DNA from: Candidatus Arcticimaribacter forsetii | GTDB lineage: Bacteria; Bacteroidota; Bacteroidia; Flavobacteriales; Flavobacteriaceae | Assembly: GCF_910589745.1 (NCBI RefSeq) | Contig: NZ_OU342399.1 | Coordinates: 1,970,070 to 2,034,069, forward strand | Length of the DNA stretch: 64,000 bases | Direction of reading: 5' to 3' | Shown here: in pieces, positions 36,863-45,213 of the stretch | Position numbering within the stretch: position 1 is the stretch's first letter | Layout: every line of letters begins with the position of its first letter | The notes under the pieces: model-generated | Databases searched by the model: none | What the model was told of the DNA's origin: nothing | What the model saw: the letters and a program-made list of their open reading frames with translations, nothing else | Made by a program: the position numbers and the translations under genes

Positions 36863-38071
36863 TTATTCTTCCAGACCCTCTGGGTACAAGAAATTATTAT
36901 ACGGAAAACGGGTTACGTGTATATCGCGAATTGCTGCATAGACTTGTTTTCTAAAATGAACTAAGTTTTCTTTTTTTGTGGCTGAAATAAAAAGAGCATT
37001 CCCATTCATTTTAGACATCCAAGTTTGCTCCCATTCTTCTATCGTATTGTGCAATTTAGTTTTTTCAGTAACTAAATCATCCGGTTCAATAACAAGAGGT
37101 TTGTATGCGTCAATTTTATTAAAAACCATAAGGGTGGGTTTATCTTGGCTCTTTATTTCTGACAGTATTAGATTAACAGACTCAATATGTTCTTCAAAAT
37201 TAGCATGCGAAATATCAACTACATGGAGCAACAAATCGGCTTCTTGAACTTCATCTAGGGTGCTTTTAAAAGATTCTACCAATTGAGTAGGTAGTTTTCT
37301 TATGAACCCAACCGTATCACTTAAAAGAAAAGGTAAATTACCTATTACTACTTTCCGAACAGTGGTATCCAAAGTTGCGAATAATTTATTTTCTGCAAAC
37401 ACTTCGCTCTTTGCGATTGCATTCATTAATGTGGATTTTCCAACATTAGTATAACCTACCAGTGCAACTCGAACTAAGGCTCCTCTATTCCCTCTTTGAG
37501 TCGACATTTGTTTGTCAATTACGAGTAATTTCTTTTTTAATAATGCAATTTTATCTCGAACTATACGTCGATCAGTTTCTATCTCTGTTTCTCCGGGTCC
37601 ACGCATTCCAATTCCCCCTTTTTGACGTTCTAAATGCGTCCAGAGCCCTTTTAATCTTGGAAGTAGATATTGGTACTGTGCTAACTCTACCTGGTTTCTT
37701 GCGTAACTAGTTTGAGCCCTTTGCGCAAAAATATCTAGGATTAAACCAGTTCGATCTAATATCTTACACTTCATAACCTCCTCGATATTTCGTTGCTGAG
37801 CAGGGGTTAATTCATCATCAAAAACAAGGGTAGAAACTTCATTTTCTTTTACAAACTGCTGAATTTCTTGTAGTTTCCCGCTTCCAATAAATGTCTTGGG
37901 ATTGGGAAGCGTCATTTTTTGAGTGTATTGTTTTATTACTTCCCCTCCAGCCGTATGAGCTAGAAAAGCTAATTCTGCTAAATACTCTAAAGCCTGTTCT
38001 TCGTCTTGTCTGGCTGTGATTACTCCAATTAATACTGTTTTCTCAAAAACAAGTTTTTTCTTTTCTATCAT
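36863..38071 (-). CDS. hflX: GTPase HflX
   Basis: A 402-residue ribosome-associated GTPase that splits stalled or heat-damaged ribosomes. The N-terminal HflX domain has TFIGSGKLQEIQ and VFDDELTPAQQRNIEE; a glycine-rich linker GIGMRGPGETEIETDRR leads to the G domain with VALVGYTNVGKST (G1), LLSDTVGFIRKLP (G3) and MVFNKIDAYK (G4). Length is normal. It lies 4 bp after lpxH-like on the same strand. Confidence 0.95.
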   Translation of the reverse strand: MIEKKKLVFEKTVLIGVITARQDEEQALEYLAELAFLAHTAGGEVIKQYTQKMTLPNPKTFIGSGKLQEIQQFVKENEVSTLVFDDELTPAQQRNIEEVMKCKILDRTGLILDIFAQRAQTSYARNQVELAQYQYLLPRLKGLWTHLERQKGGIGMRGPGETEIETDRRIVRDKIALLKKKLLVIDKQMSTQRGNRGALVRVALVGYTNVGKSTLMNAIAKSEVFAENKLFATLDTTVRKVVIGNLPFLLSDTVGFIRKLPTQLVESFKSTLDEVQEADLLLHVVDISHANFEEHIESVNLILSEIKSQDKPTLMVFNKIDAYKPLVIEPDDLVTEKTKLHNTIEEWEQTWMSKMNGNALFISATKKENLVHFRKQVYAAIRDIHVTRFPYNNFLYPEGLEE

Positions 38072-38075
38072 TCTT

Positions 38076-38834
38076 TTAGGAGTCCCAAGTTTTTAATTCT
38101 AAATCTGTTCCATCAAACTCTGCATAGGTGAAATGCGTTATCCAATCGCCCAGATTTATATATCGTGCCTCAGAGGTAATTGCTATATCCAGTGGTAAAT
38201 GACGGTGTCCAAAAACATAAAAATCTCGTTTTTCCTCTGCTTGTTTTTTATGACAATATTGCACCAACCATTCTTTTTCTTCACCAAGAAAAACAATATC
38301 ATCGTCACCAGAAATCATTTTATTTTTCAGAGACAAATACTGGCCTATTTTTATTCCGATATCGGGATGAATCCAGCGATATAGCCACTGAAAAATAGGG
38401 GCTGTAAATACTTTTTTCATTCTTTTAAAACCGAGGTCTTTAGGGCCAAGGCCGTCTCCATGACCAATAAAAAACTTCTTGCCGTTTATGTTAAACTCCT
38501 TCGGTTCTTTATGTACAATAAAACCAAGTTCTTTCTCAAAATAATCGAGAACCCATAGATCATGATTCCCTACAAAAAAATGAATTTCTACTCCCTGATC
38601 GGATAATTCTGCAAGCTTCCCAAGAACTCTAACAAATCCTTTTGGAACCACAGTTTTATACTCAAACCAAAAATCGAATAGATCACCTAACAAAAACAAT
38701 TGTCCTACGTCTTTTTGAATATCATTAAGCCACGAAATAAATACCCGCTCTCTTGTAATGCTGCTTTCAGCATTTGGAGCACCCAAATGGTTGTCGGATG
38801 AGAAGTATATTTTTTTTCCGTTAGGAAGTTCCAT
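38076..38834 (-). CDS. lpxH: UDP-2,3-diacylglucosamine pyrophosphatase family metallophosphoesterase
   Basis: About 252 residues. The calcineurin-like metal site is complete: SSDNHLGAPNAES, LLGDLFDFWFEY, FVGNHDLWVLD, GHGDGLG and FGHRHLPLDI. Those features and the length fit LpxH, which removes UMP from UDP-diacylglucosamine in lipid A synthesis. Start MELPNGKKIYF at 38834 resembles homologues; an ATG two codons upstream is also possible. It precedes hflX by 4 bp. Confidence 0.88.
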   Translation of the reverse strand: MELPNGKKIYFSSDNHLGAPNAESSITRERVFISWLNDIQKDVGQLFLLGDLFDFWFEYKTVVPKGFVRVLGKLAELSDQGVEIHFFVGNHDLWVLDYFEKELGFIVHKEPKEFNINGKKFFIGHGDGLGPKDLGFKRMKKVFTAPIFQWLYRWIHPDIGIKIGQYLSLKNKMISGDDDIVFLGEEKEWLVQYCHKKQAEEKRDFYVFGHRHLPLDIAITSEARYINLGDWITHFTYAEFDGTDLELKTWDS

Positions 38835-38870
38835 AAACAATTGTTAGAGTATAAAGATACAGAAAAGCGT

Positions 38871-40022
38871 TTATCCTATTGCTTGCTCTAGATCGTCAAT
38901 TAAATCTTGAGCATCCTCAATTCCAACACTTAAACGAATTAATGAATCTACAACTCCACTTTTTTCGCGTTCTTCTTTTGGGATAGATGCGTGCGTCATG
39001 CTTGCTGGGTGACCTGCTAAACTCTCTACACCTCCTAATGATTCGGCTAGAGTGAATACTTTTAATGATTCAATAATTTTTATTGCAGCTTTAAAGTCTG
39101 CGCCTTTTGGAATAAAAGAAAGCATTCCTCCAAAATCTTTCATCTGTGCCTTTGCAATGTGATGATTTGGATGAGACTCAAACCCAGGCCAAAAAACCTT
39201 TTCTATTTTAGGATGATTATTTAAATACTCGGCTACTTTTCTACCATTTTCAGAATGTCGCTGCATACGAACATGCAGTGTTTTTATACCTCTTAAAGTT
39301 AAAAAACTATCCATTGGACCACAAACTGCTCCACTAGCATTTTGAATGAAATAAAGTCGCTCCGCAAGATCATCATCATTTACTATCAATGCCCCTAAAA
39401 CAACATCACTATGACCCCCAATATATTTGGTAGCAGAGTGCATTACGATATCAGCACCTAAATCTAGAGGTTGCTGTAGGTATGGAGAAGCAAATGTATT
39501 ATCTACTGCTAAAAGTATTGTATGTTTTTTTGCAATTGCAGAAACTGCTTTTATATCCACTACATTCATCATTGGATTCGTTGGAGTTTCTACCCAGATC
39601 AGTTTTGTGTTTGAATTAATTGCATCTTCAACTGACTGAACATGATCCATTCCTACAAAATGAAATTTAATTCCAAAGCCTTCAAATATCTTAGTAAATA
39701 ATCGATACGAACCCCCATAAAGGTCATTTGTAGAAATTACTTCATCCCCCGGCTGTAATAATTTCAAAACTGCATCGATAGCAGCTAGTCCAGATCCAAA
39801 AGCAAGTCCATGTGTTCCGTTTTCTATACTCGCCAAAGACTTTTCAAGAGCTTGACGTGTAGGATTATGGGTTCTACTATACTCAAACCCTTTGTGTCCA
39901 CCTGGAGTAGTTTGCGCATAAGTAGAGGTTTGATATATTGGAGGCATTACAGCTCCATAGGCTGGATCGTGTTGTTGGCCTCCGTGAATTGTTTTTGAAT
40001 TAAAACGTAATTTCTTTTCCAT
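38871..40022 (-). CDS. Cystathionine gamma-synthase/lyase family PLP enzyme
   Basis: A 383-residue trans-sulfuration enzyme. YSRTHNPTRQALEKSLASIE, the PLP Lys in MHSATKYIGGHSDVV and ESLGGVESLAGHPASMTH are typical of the Cys/Met metabolism family. It could be cystathionine gamma-synthase (metB-like) or gamma-lyase; sequence alone does not settle this. I chose ATG at 40022 (MEKKLRFNSKTIHGG) because a -7 box lies at 40047-40054, inside the longer frame that extends to 40097. No methionine riboswitch is apparent upstream. Confidence 0.88.
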   Translation of the reverse strand: MEKKLRFNSKTIHGGQQHDPAYGAVMPPIYQTSTYAQTTPGGHKGFEYSRTHNPTRQALEKSLASIENGTHGLAFGSGLAAIDAVLKLLQPGDEVISTNDLYGGSYRLFTKIFEGFGIKFHFVGMDHVQSVEDAINSNTKLIWVETPTNPMMNVVDIKAVSAIAKKHTILLAVDNTFASPYLQQPLDLGADIVMHSATKYIGGHSDVVLGALIVNDDDLAERLYFIQNASGAVCGPMDSFLTLRGIKTLHVRMQRHSENGRKVAEYLNNHPKIEKVFWPGFESHPNHHIAKAQMKDFGGMLSFIPKGADFKAAIKIIESLKVFTLAESLGGVESLAGHPASMTHASIPKEEREKSGVVDSLIRLSVGIEDAQDLIDDLEQAIG

Positions 40023-40046
40023 TAATTTTAGGGTCATTATTGGGTT

Positions 40047-40054
40047 CAAAGGTA
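40047..40054 (-). promoter_or_regulatory. TACCTTTG -7 box upstream of the trans-sulfuration gene
   Basis: Minus-strand TACCTTTG fits TAnnTTTG and would start transcription about 20 bp before ATG 40022. It supports the shorter gene start. No clear -33 TTTG is seen. Confidence 0.4.
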
Positions 40055-40130
40055 GTGGATTAGAAGGATTTCTCCATATTTTTAATGCATTTAACAAAAA
40101 TTGATTTTCTTTGTCTGAATAACATCCCTT

Positions 40131-40484
40131 ATGAATACTTTTTTCTTCCTTAAGACCTGTGATACTTGTAAAAGAATCATAAAAACCATAGACCTACCTG
40201 ATTCAGTTTCTTTGATTAATATCAAGGAAAACCCACTTGATTCTGATCAACTTGATACATTATATAAAAGCACAAATTCTTACGCTGCACTTTTTAATAG
40301 CAGAGCACAATTATTAAGAAAAAGGGGATTAAAAGCTAGTGAGCTTTCTGAAGAAGAAATGAAAAACCTCCTTCTTGAACACTATTCTTTTTTAAAACGA
40401 CCTGTATTAATTTACAACCAAGAACTTTTTATTGGGAATTCTGTTGCAACTGTCGAGGCTGCAAAAAAAGCAATTCATGGATAA
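40131..40484 (+). CDS. ArsC/Spx-family thioredoxin-fold protein
   Basis: A 117-residue single-domain protein with a CxxC at FLKTCDTCKRI (residues 10-13) and the ArsC-family end FLKRPVLIYNQELFIGNS. Members include arsenate reductases and Spx regulators; this one has no arsenic genes nearby, so a general redox or regulatory role is equally possible. It is divergent from the trans-sulfuration gene and overlaps the following transporter gene by 8 nt. Confidence 0.8.
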   Translation: MNTFFFLKTCDTCKRIIKTIDLPDSVSLINIKENPLDSDQLDTLYKSTNSYAALFNSRAQLLRKRGLKASELSEEEMKNLLLEHYSFLKRPVLIYNQELFIGNSVATVEAAKKAIHG

Positions 40485-41367
40485 AAGAATCCTTGCGCTG
40501 CTAGCCGCTCTTGGTGCCACCACAATTTACGGCCTAAACCACACCATAGCTAAAGTAATAATGCCTGATTATATTGGCGCATTTGGCTTGGTTATGCTCA
40601 GAGTTGTAGGCGCAACGATCTTATTTTGGTCAATTAGTTTATTTTATCCTTCGGAGAAGATTGACCGTCCCGATTTTTTTAGAATTGGAATCGCTACACT
40701 TTTTGGAATGTGCATCAACATGCTCATGTTCATTAAAGGTCTTAGTTTATCAACCCCAATTAACAGCTCTGTTATTGTTACTTTAACTCCAATCATGGTT
40801 ATGATTCTTTCAGCTATTTTCTTGAAAGAAAAAATAACGATTAAAAGAGGAACTGGAATTTTTATTGGTTTTGGAGGAGCTGCTTTATTAATTCTTCAGG
40901 GGAATAACGAAATGCTAAACGCTCCTAATATTTCCCTAGGAAACATCATGATGTTTGTAAATGCAATGTGCTACGGAACCTATTTAGTCTTAGTAAAACC
41001 TTTGACTAAAAAGTATTCAACCATTACCCTTATGAAATGGATGTTTCTTGGAGGATTTTTCTTAAATCTCCCCATTACATTCACTGAAATTACTGAGGTA
41101 AGCTGGACAATACTCCCTTTCGAAGCTATTTGGCGAATGGCATTCGTTGTTGTCGGAACAACCTTTTGCACCTATTTATTCAATGTTTATGCCTTGAGGA
41201 CTTTATCTCCAACTACTGTGGGTGCTTTTGTGTACCTACAACCCCTTATGGGAATACTATTTGCTACCTATACTGGAAATGATCAGTTAGATCTAATAAA
41301 ATGTACTGCCACTGTACTCGTGTTTATTGGAGTTTATTTGGTAACTAAAAAACCTAAAACAGCTTAG
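40477..41367 (+). CDS. EamA/DMT family transporter
   Basis: A 296-residue integral membrane protein with about ten helices in two EamA repeats; each repeat is typical of drug/metabolite exporters (MDKRILALLAALGATTIYGL at the start, GAFVYLQPLMGILFATYTG in the last third). Start ATG at 40477 overlaps the preceding gene by 8 nt; the frame extends 45 bases further upstream inside that gene and was rejected. The substrate is unknown. Its stop overlaps the convergent HAD gene by 4 nt. Confidence 0.87.
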   Translation: MDKRILALLAALGATTIYGLNHTIAKVIMPDYIGAFGLVMLRVVGATILFWSISLFYPSEKIDRPDFFRIGIATLFGMCINMLMFIKGLSLSTPINSSVIVTLTPIMVMILSAIFLKEKITIKRGTGIFIGFGGAALLILQGNNEMLNAPNISLGNIMMFVNAMCYGTYLVLVKPLTKKYSTITLMKWMFLGGFFLNLPITFTEITEVSWTILPFEAIWRMAFVVVGTTFCTYLFNVYALRTLSPTTVGAFVYLQPLMGILFATYTGNDQLDLIKCTATVLVFIGVYLVTKKPKTA

Positions 41368-42173
41368 CAGTATTGTTCAATTGCAGCAGCTACTCCATGC
41401 TCGTGATTCGAAAGCGTATGAAAAGGTGTTGCAGCTAGTATTTCTGGTTTTGCATTAGCAACTGCAACCCCACGACCAACTTGCTCTAATAAAGTCCTAT
41501 CGTTATAATTATCTCCAAACGCCATTACATCCTCCAGGGTTAGATCTGGATATTCTGAGGATAATAAAAAAGATAAGGCAGAAGCTTTGTCTAATTGATT
41601 ATTAGAAATCTCTAAATAAGTATCTTTAGAACGATAGGCATTTATTTGATCCGAAAAAAGCTCTGAAATTAACTGTTCAATTTGATCCAACTCAGAGGGT
41701 TCTCCCATAGCCATAATCTTATGTGCTCCTTGCTTTTTTTCTTCCCAGGACTGTAGCGTTTTTTCAAGAGGGGCTATTTCTGGGGTTACCCTAGTATTAT
41801 TTTGTTCTCTTTTTGCCCAAAAATCAAGTGCAGGAACCACCCATTCTTCGTTATTGTATAAACTAAAGTGGAGGCTACTATCTTTAAAATGGGTACAAAT
41901 TTGTTTGGTTGTTTCAAATGGAACCTCAATACTCTGCAACACCTTTCCAGAACCATCAAGTATTAATGCACCATTATAGGCTATTAAAGGTAAATTACTT
42001 ACTCGTAATTCGGTTTGCAGTATACGCATTGATTTTGGCATTCTCGATGAAATGAGAAGAAATGGAATCTGGGGACTAATACTTTGAACAGCTGCTTTAG
42101 TTTCAACTGAAAGACTTCGATTTACGTCTAGTAGAGTTCCGTCAATATCGGAACAGATGAGTTTGCACTCCAT
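41364..42173 (-). CDS. Cof-type HAD-IIB hydrolase
   Basis: A 269-residue sugar-phosphate phosphatase-like protein. Motif I ICSDIDGTLLDVN holds the nucleophilic Asp, motif II LLISSRMPKS the Ser, and motif IV MAFGDNYNDRTLLEQVGRGV the metal-binding acids. A large C2 cap domain lies in between, as in YbiV/Cof proteins. Substrate is probably a phosphorylated sugar or nucleotide. Confidence 0.9.
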   Translation of the reverse strand: MECKLICSDIDGTLLDVNRSLSVETKAAVQSISPQIPFLLISSRMPKSMRILQTELRVSNLPLIAYNGALILDGSGKVLQSIEVPFETTKQICTHFKDSSLHFSLYNNEEWVVPALDFWAKREQNNTRVTPEIAPLEKTLQSWEEKKQGAHKIMAMGEPSELDQIEQLISELFSDQINAYRSKDTYLEISNNQLDKASALSFLLSSEYPDLTLEDVMAFGDNYNDRTLLEQVGRGVAVANAKPEILAATPFHTLSNHEHGVAAAIEQYC

Positions 42174-42388
42174 GAATTTTTATTTACTCAAAGATAAGCG
42201 ATTTAAAAAACATCTTTAAGGTGCTCACTCTAATAATAAGCTATTGATTTTTAGTACCTTTGAGATGACAGTCCCCAAAATCTGTTCTACATCATGAAAA
42301 CAAGAACCTACCTGCTGCGTTGCAGAATTTCTCTTTTGTGGCAACTTGCCAAATTTAATTTCCATAAAAATTATCAAAATTACAGCTA
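42174..42388. other. Non-coding stretch before the galE relic
   Basis: No supportable gene. A TAnnTTTG-like box, TACCTTTG at 42257-42264 on the plus strand, precedes a 31-codon open frame (MKTRTYLLRCRISLLWQLAK) that I do not recognise. With the decayed galE next to it, this looks like a region of gene loss. Confidence 0.4.
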
Positions 42389-42653
<265 letters not shown>

Positions 42654-42712
42654 TAATAAACCGCAAAGGAGAAACTAAAAATTAGTTTTTGTGACTAATG
42701 TTTTTTTATTTT

Positions 42713-43138
42713 CTATTTTTTTAAGAGCCAGCTGCTTGACTGAATCTTATCTCCCAATCCATCGACTAAAGTGATTCCCATTTGATTACAAATGGATCTC
42801 TCCGGGATGGTATTGTTATTTTGATCTCCACCATTAGCGAAACTCAAGTCATATTCCGAACCAAAGTGTAGCGCAATTTTTTCAATGGTTCTGCAAACGG
42901 TTCTGTCTACATCAATCGACAAGACAGTATGATCTACAGACTTTATATTTGAAACTATAAAAACACGTTCTTGTTCTTGTTGAAACTCTTTAGATCCTTT
43001 TAATGCTCTTTGATGATCGTTATTTACAATCACAAATAATTCATCAGCTAAGGTCTTAGCATTATTAAAATACTCGATATGTCCTTTGTGTATAGGGTTA
43101 AAATACCCAGATACTATGATTCCTTTTTTCTTATTCAT
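42713..43138 (-). CDS. Cytidylyltransferase-family nucleotidyltransferase
   Basis: About 141 residues from MNKKKGIIVSGYFNPIHKGH; the frame also permits a start at 43153. GYFNPIHKGHIEYFNNA carries the HxGH motif that binds the nucleotide phosphates, and the rest fits the RfaE C-terminal / glycerol-3-phosphate cytidylyltransferase type (LFVIVNNDHQRALKG). It should activate a phosphorylated sugar or alcohol with CTP or ATP. The usual C-terminal RTSS is replaced by QSSSWLLKK, so the substrate site may differ. A neighbouring galE relic suggests loss of a sugar-nucleotide cluster. Confidence 0.75.
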   Translation of the reverse strand: MNKKKGIIVSGYFNPIHKGHIEYFNNAKTLADELFVIVNNDHQRALKGSKEFQQEQERVFIVSNIKSVDHTVLSIDVDRTVCRTIEKIALHFGSEYDLSFANGGDQNNNTIPERSICNQMGITLVDGLGDKIQSSSWLLKK

Positions 43139-43153
43139 ATTTTCACTTTTCAT

Positions 43154-43737
43154 CTGCCAAGTTCATGAAGCTAACATTAATCACTCAAAATGTACTGAAT
43201 TCTATAATCTTATGACTGTTTTATTGAAATTTATTTGAGATATAGTCTAGAGCTAATTTACTATTTATTATTTTTTTATAGGGAGATGTCTTTACTAAAC
43301 GGGATTAGATTTTAAAAATCATAAGCTTCCTAAGAAACTCAAAAGGTCTTTTTGTGATTTATGATTATATTAATCATAATACAATCTTCAATAGTTTTTT
43401 TATCTCTTTTTTAAACTTGCTAAATTATATTATCACATGATATTTCTTTAGTAAGGAAATTTGAATATTTGTACATAATGGTAATTCTTTTAAATTTCAA
43501 ATATTTACTGAAGGGTCTAAAATATCTTCATTTGATTTGTTAATAGTTGAAAAGTAAAAGAATTAACTACTACTTGTCGTTTCACACAACATTAAAGTTT
43601 TTAAATTATTTTACCAATAGAGCCAAAAACGCTTTTAGTTCTCTGTTGAATCAATCTCAGTATAGGTTTAATAATATTTTTAAAAAAATTGCTTGGTAAA
43701 ATAATATATATTATATTATGTATAATAATTTTGTATT
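43154..43737. other. 584-bp A+T-rich gene-free region
   Basis: No open frame here has recognisable protein content. It holds one short inverted repeat, TTATGATTA and TAATCATAA (43359-43367 and 43371-43379, 3-bp spacer), without a T-run, and a candidate -7 box near its right end. It may hold regulatory DNA or gene remains, but I see nothing firm. Confidence 0.5.
43726..43733 (+). promoter_or_regulatory. TAATTTTG -7 box before the ABM gene
   Basis: TAATTTTG fits TAnnTTTG and ends 4 bp before the ATG at 43738, again suggesting a leaderless mRNA. No matching -33 element is visible. Confidence 0.35.
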
Positions 43738-44037
43738 ATGATAACTTTTAAACATTTGACTATTTTGACTAGAATTAAAGTAAAAGGTAAATCATCTGAA
43801 AAAATAAAAAAAGTATTACTCAAATTAATAGACGGTAATCTTACCGATCTAGGATGTGTTAATAGTGATTTACATCAGAAGACCAATAATAAAAATGTAT
43901 TTATACTTTATGAAAATTGGGAAAAAAAGTCACATTGGTTGGATCATTTAAAAAGTGAGCGGAAATTATTATTTGATTTGGAAATTGAAAATTGTGTTGC
44001 CCAACTTAAAATAGAGGAAATGAAAATGATCCAGTAG
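43738..44037 (+). CDS. YgiN-like antibiotic biosynthesis monooxygenase domain protein
   Basis: A 99-residue protein with one ABM fold: LTILTRIKVKGKSSEKIKKV, then LGCVNSDLHQKTNNKNVFIL and YENWEKKSHWLDHLKS. The YENWE and HL pattern is typical of quinol-monooxygenase-like YgiN proteins, which act on quinones or other small aromatics. Function here is only a family guess. It is 47 bp upstream of the cytochrome c gene on the same strand, which might tie it to that redox locus. Confidence 0.7.
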   Translation: MITFKHLTILTRIKVKGKSSEKIKKVLLKLIDGNLTDLGCVNSDLHQKTNNKNVFILYENWEKKSHWLDHLKSERKLLFDLEIENCVAQLKIEEMKMIQ

Positions 44038-44068
44038 TTGGAAAACATATATATGCTCCTTATATTTA
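44038..44068 (+). promoter_or_regulatory. Candidate promoter of the cytochrome c gene
   Basis: TTG (44038-44040), 20 bp, then TATATTTA (44061-44068) is one base short of the TAnnTTTG consensus. The gene also has an unusual purine-rich AAAGGA directly before its ATG. Confidence 0.35.
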
Positions 44069-44084
44069 AACTATAAATAAAGGA

Positions 44085-44561
44085 ATGAAAAAAATAATAT
44101 TATTAATCTTTGTTGCTACCCTAACCTCCTGTGGAAGCGCGGAAGAAAAGAAAAAAGGATTTGAGTACAATCGTACTCAAAGTGAAAAAACGAAAGCAGT
44201 TACTTCTAATAACACTACACCCATAGATTTATCTAATAAAGGAATTGGTCCAATAAGTTCATTAAAATTTAATGAAAGTATAGACAACGAACTTGCTGCA
44301 AAAGGTGCTGCAACTTTTAAACAAAAGTGTACCGCTTGTCATAAACCTAACAAAAAACTTATAGGTCCTGCAATGAAGGGTATCTATGAAAGACGAGCAC
44401 CTGAATGGGTAATGAACATTATGTTGAACCCAACCGAGATGCTGAAAAAAGATGTTACGGCTATGGCTTTATTAAAAGAGTACAACAACATTCAAATGAT
44501 CAATCAGAACCTTACAAAAGAGGAAGCCCGATCGATTGCAGAATATTTTAGAACTTTATAA
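44085..44561 (+). CDS. Lipoprotein cytochrome c
   Basis: A 158-residue class I cytochrome c. A lipoprotein signal ends at TLTSCGSAEEK (Cys at about 16), so it is membrane-anchored outside the cytoplasm. Residues about 90-155 form the heme domain, with KCTACHKPNKKLIGPAMKGI (CxxCH) and a Met ligand probably in VTAMALLKEY. It is convergent with, and overlaps by 6 bp, the gluconate 2-dehydrogenase subunit 3 family gene. That neighbourhood suggests it accepts electrons from the GMC flavoprotein. Confidence 0.88.
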   Translation: MKKIILLIFVATLTSCGSAEEKKKGFEYNRTQSEKTKAVTSNNTTPIDLSNKGIGPISSLKFNESIDNELAAKGAATFKQKCTACHKPNKKLIGPAMKGIYERRAPEWVMNIMLNPTEMLKKDVTAMALLKEYNNIQMINQNLTKEEARSIAEYFRTL

Positions 44562-45203
44562 AGACCAAGCTCTACCTCCAGTTGCGTCACTAACACTTAT
44601 ACACCCTTGCTGCTCTCCAGGGACAGGACTGTATGCTAGGACCGTTTCGCCAATTAATTCGGAGTTTTTAAAGGCAAATACAGATAAATCTCTAATGCTG
44701 TTAAGCATTGTTTGAACAACACCTTCTTCTGGAACAGAAATTTGTTCTCCGTTTTCTAAAGCCTCAGCCCAGCTATTTAAATCGTTCTGACGTGATTCTT
44801 TTGTTGCAGGATCAGCTCTTAAAAAACGATTCAATTGATCATCAATGTCTTGACTTGTCAATTCAGAAACTTGACTTTTACCAGAAGCTTCGAGCATTAA
44901 CTTTGAAACTAAAGGCAGTCCCAGTAGAGTAAATTCTTTATCTTCTGGACTTGAAACTTTTGCCATATATCCATCTAAAAACTGAGTGAGGTTCAAGTCT
45001 TTAGCTCCAGGAATATTTTCAGTGGTTGGTAAAATTACATCCATAATTTTATCAACTAAATCGGCTTGTTCTAAGGATAGAAATTCTGGTTGCCATGCAG
45101 CAGTTCCAGTCTGGCAGCTTTCAAAAAGTCCAACCACTGTTGAACTGAGTGTTAGTGCCCCTAAGGATAATCCAATATTTTTTAATGCGGTTCTTCTTTG
45201 CAT
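44556..45203 (-). CDS. Gluconate 2-dehydrogenase subunit 3 family protein (Tat-type small subunit)
   Basis: A 215-residue partner subunit. The N-terminus MQRRTALKNIGLSLGALTLS is a twin-arginine signal with a hydrophobic stretch; Cys30 (FESCQTG) might be a lipidation site, though the lipobox is weak. The rest is helical (EQADLVDKIMDVILPTTENI, then DLNLTQFLDGYMAKV), typical of small subunits that escort GMC dehydrogenases. It precedes no gene on this strand but follows the GMC gene by 10 bp. Such subunits carry the flavoprotein through the Tat system as a complex. Confidence 0.87.
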   Translation of the reverse strand: MQRRTALKNIGLSLGALTLSSTVVGLFESCQTGTAAWQPEFLSLEQADLVDKIMDVILPTTENIPGAKDLNLTQFLDGYMAKVSSPEDKEFTLLGLPLVSKLMLEASGKSQVSELTSQDIDDQLNRFLRADPATKESRQNDLNSWAEALENGEQISVPEEGVVQTMLNSIRDLSVFAFKNSELIGETVLAYSPVPGEQQGCISVSDATGGRAWSL

Positions 45204-45213
45204 GATCTAATCT

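Noticed and set aside
40023..40097. Longer start for the trans-sulfuration enzyme
   Set aside because: The extra 25 residues precede the conserved N-terminus, and a -7 promoter box lies inside this stretch.
43359..43379. 9-bp inverted repeat with 3-bp spacer in the gene-free region
   Set aside because: All but two bases per arm are A or T, and no T-run follows; chance occurrence in such DNA is likely.
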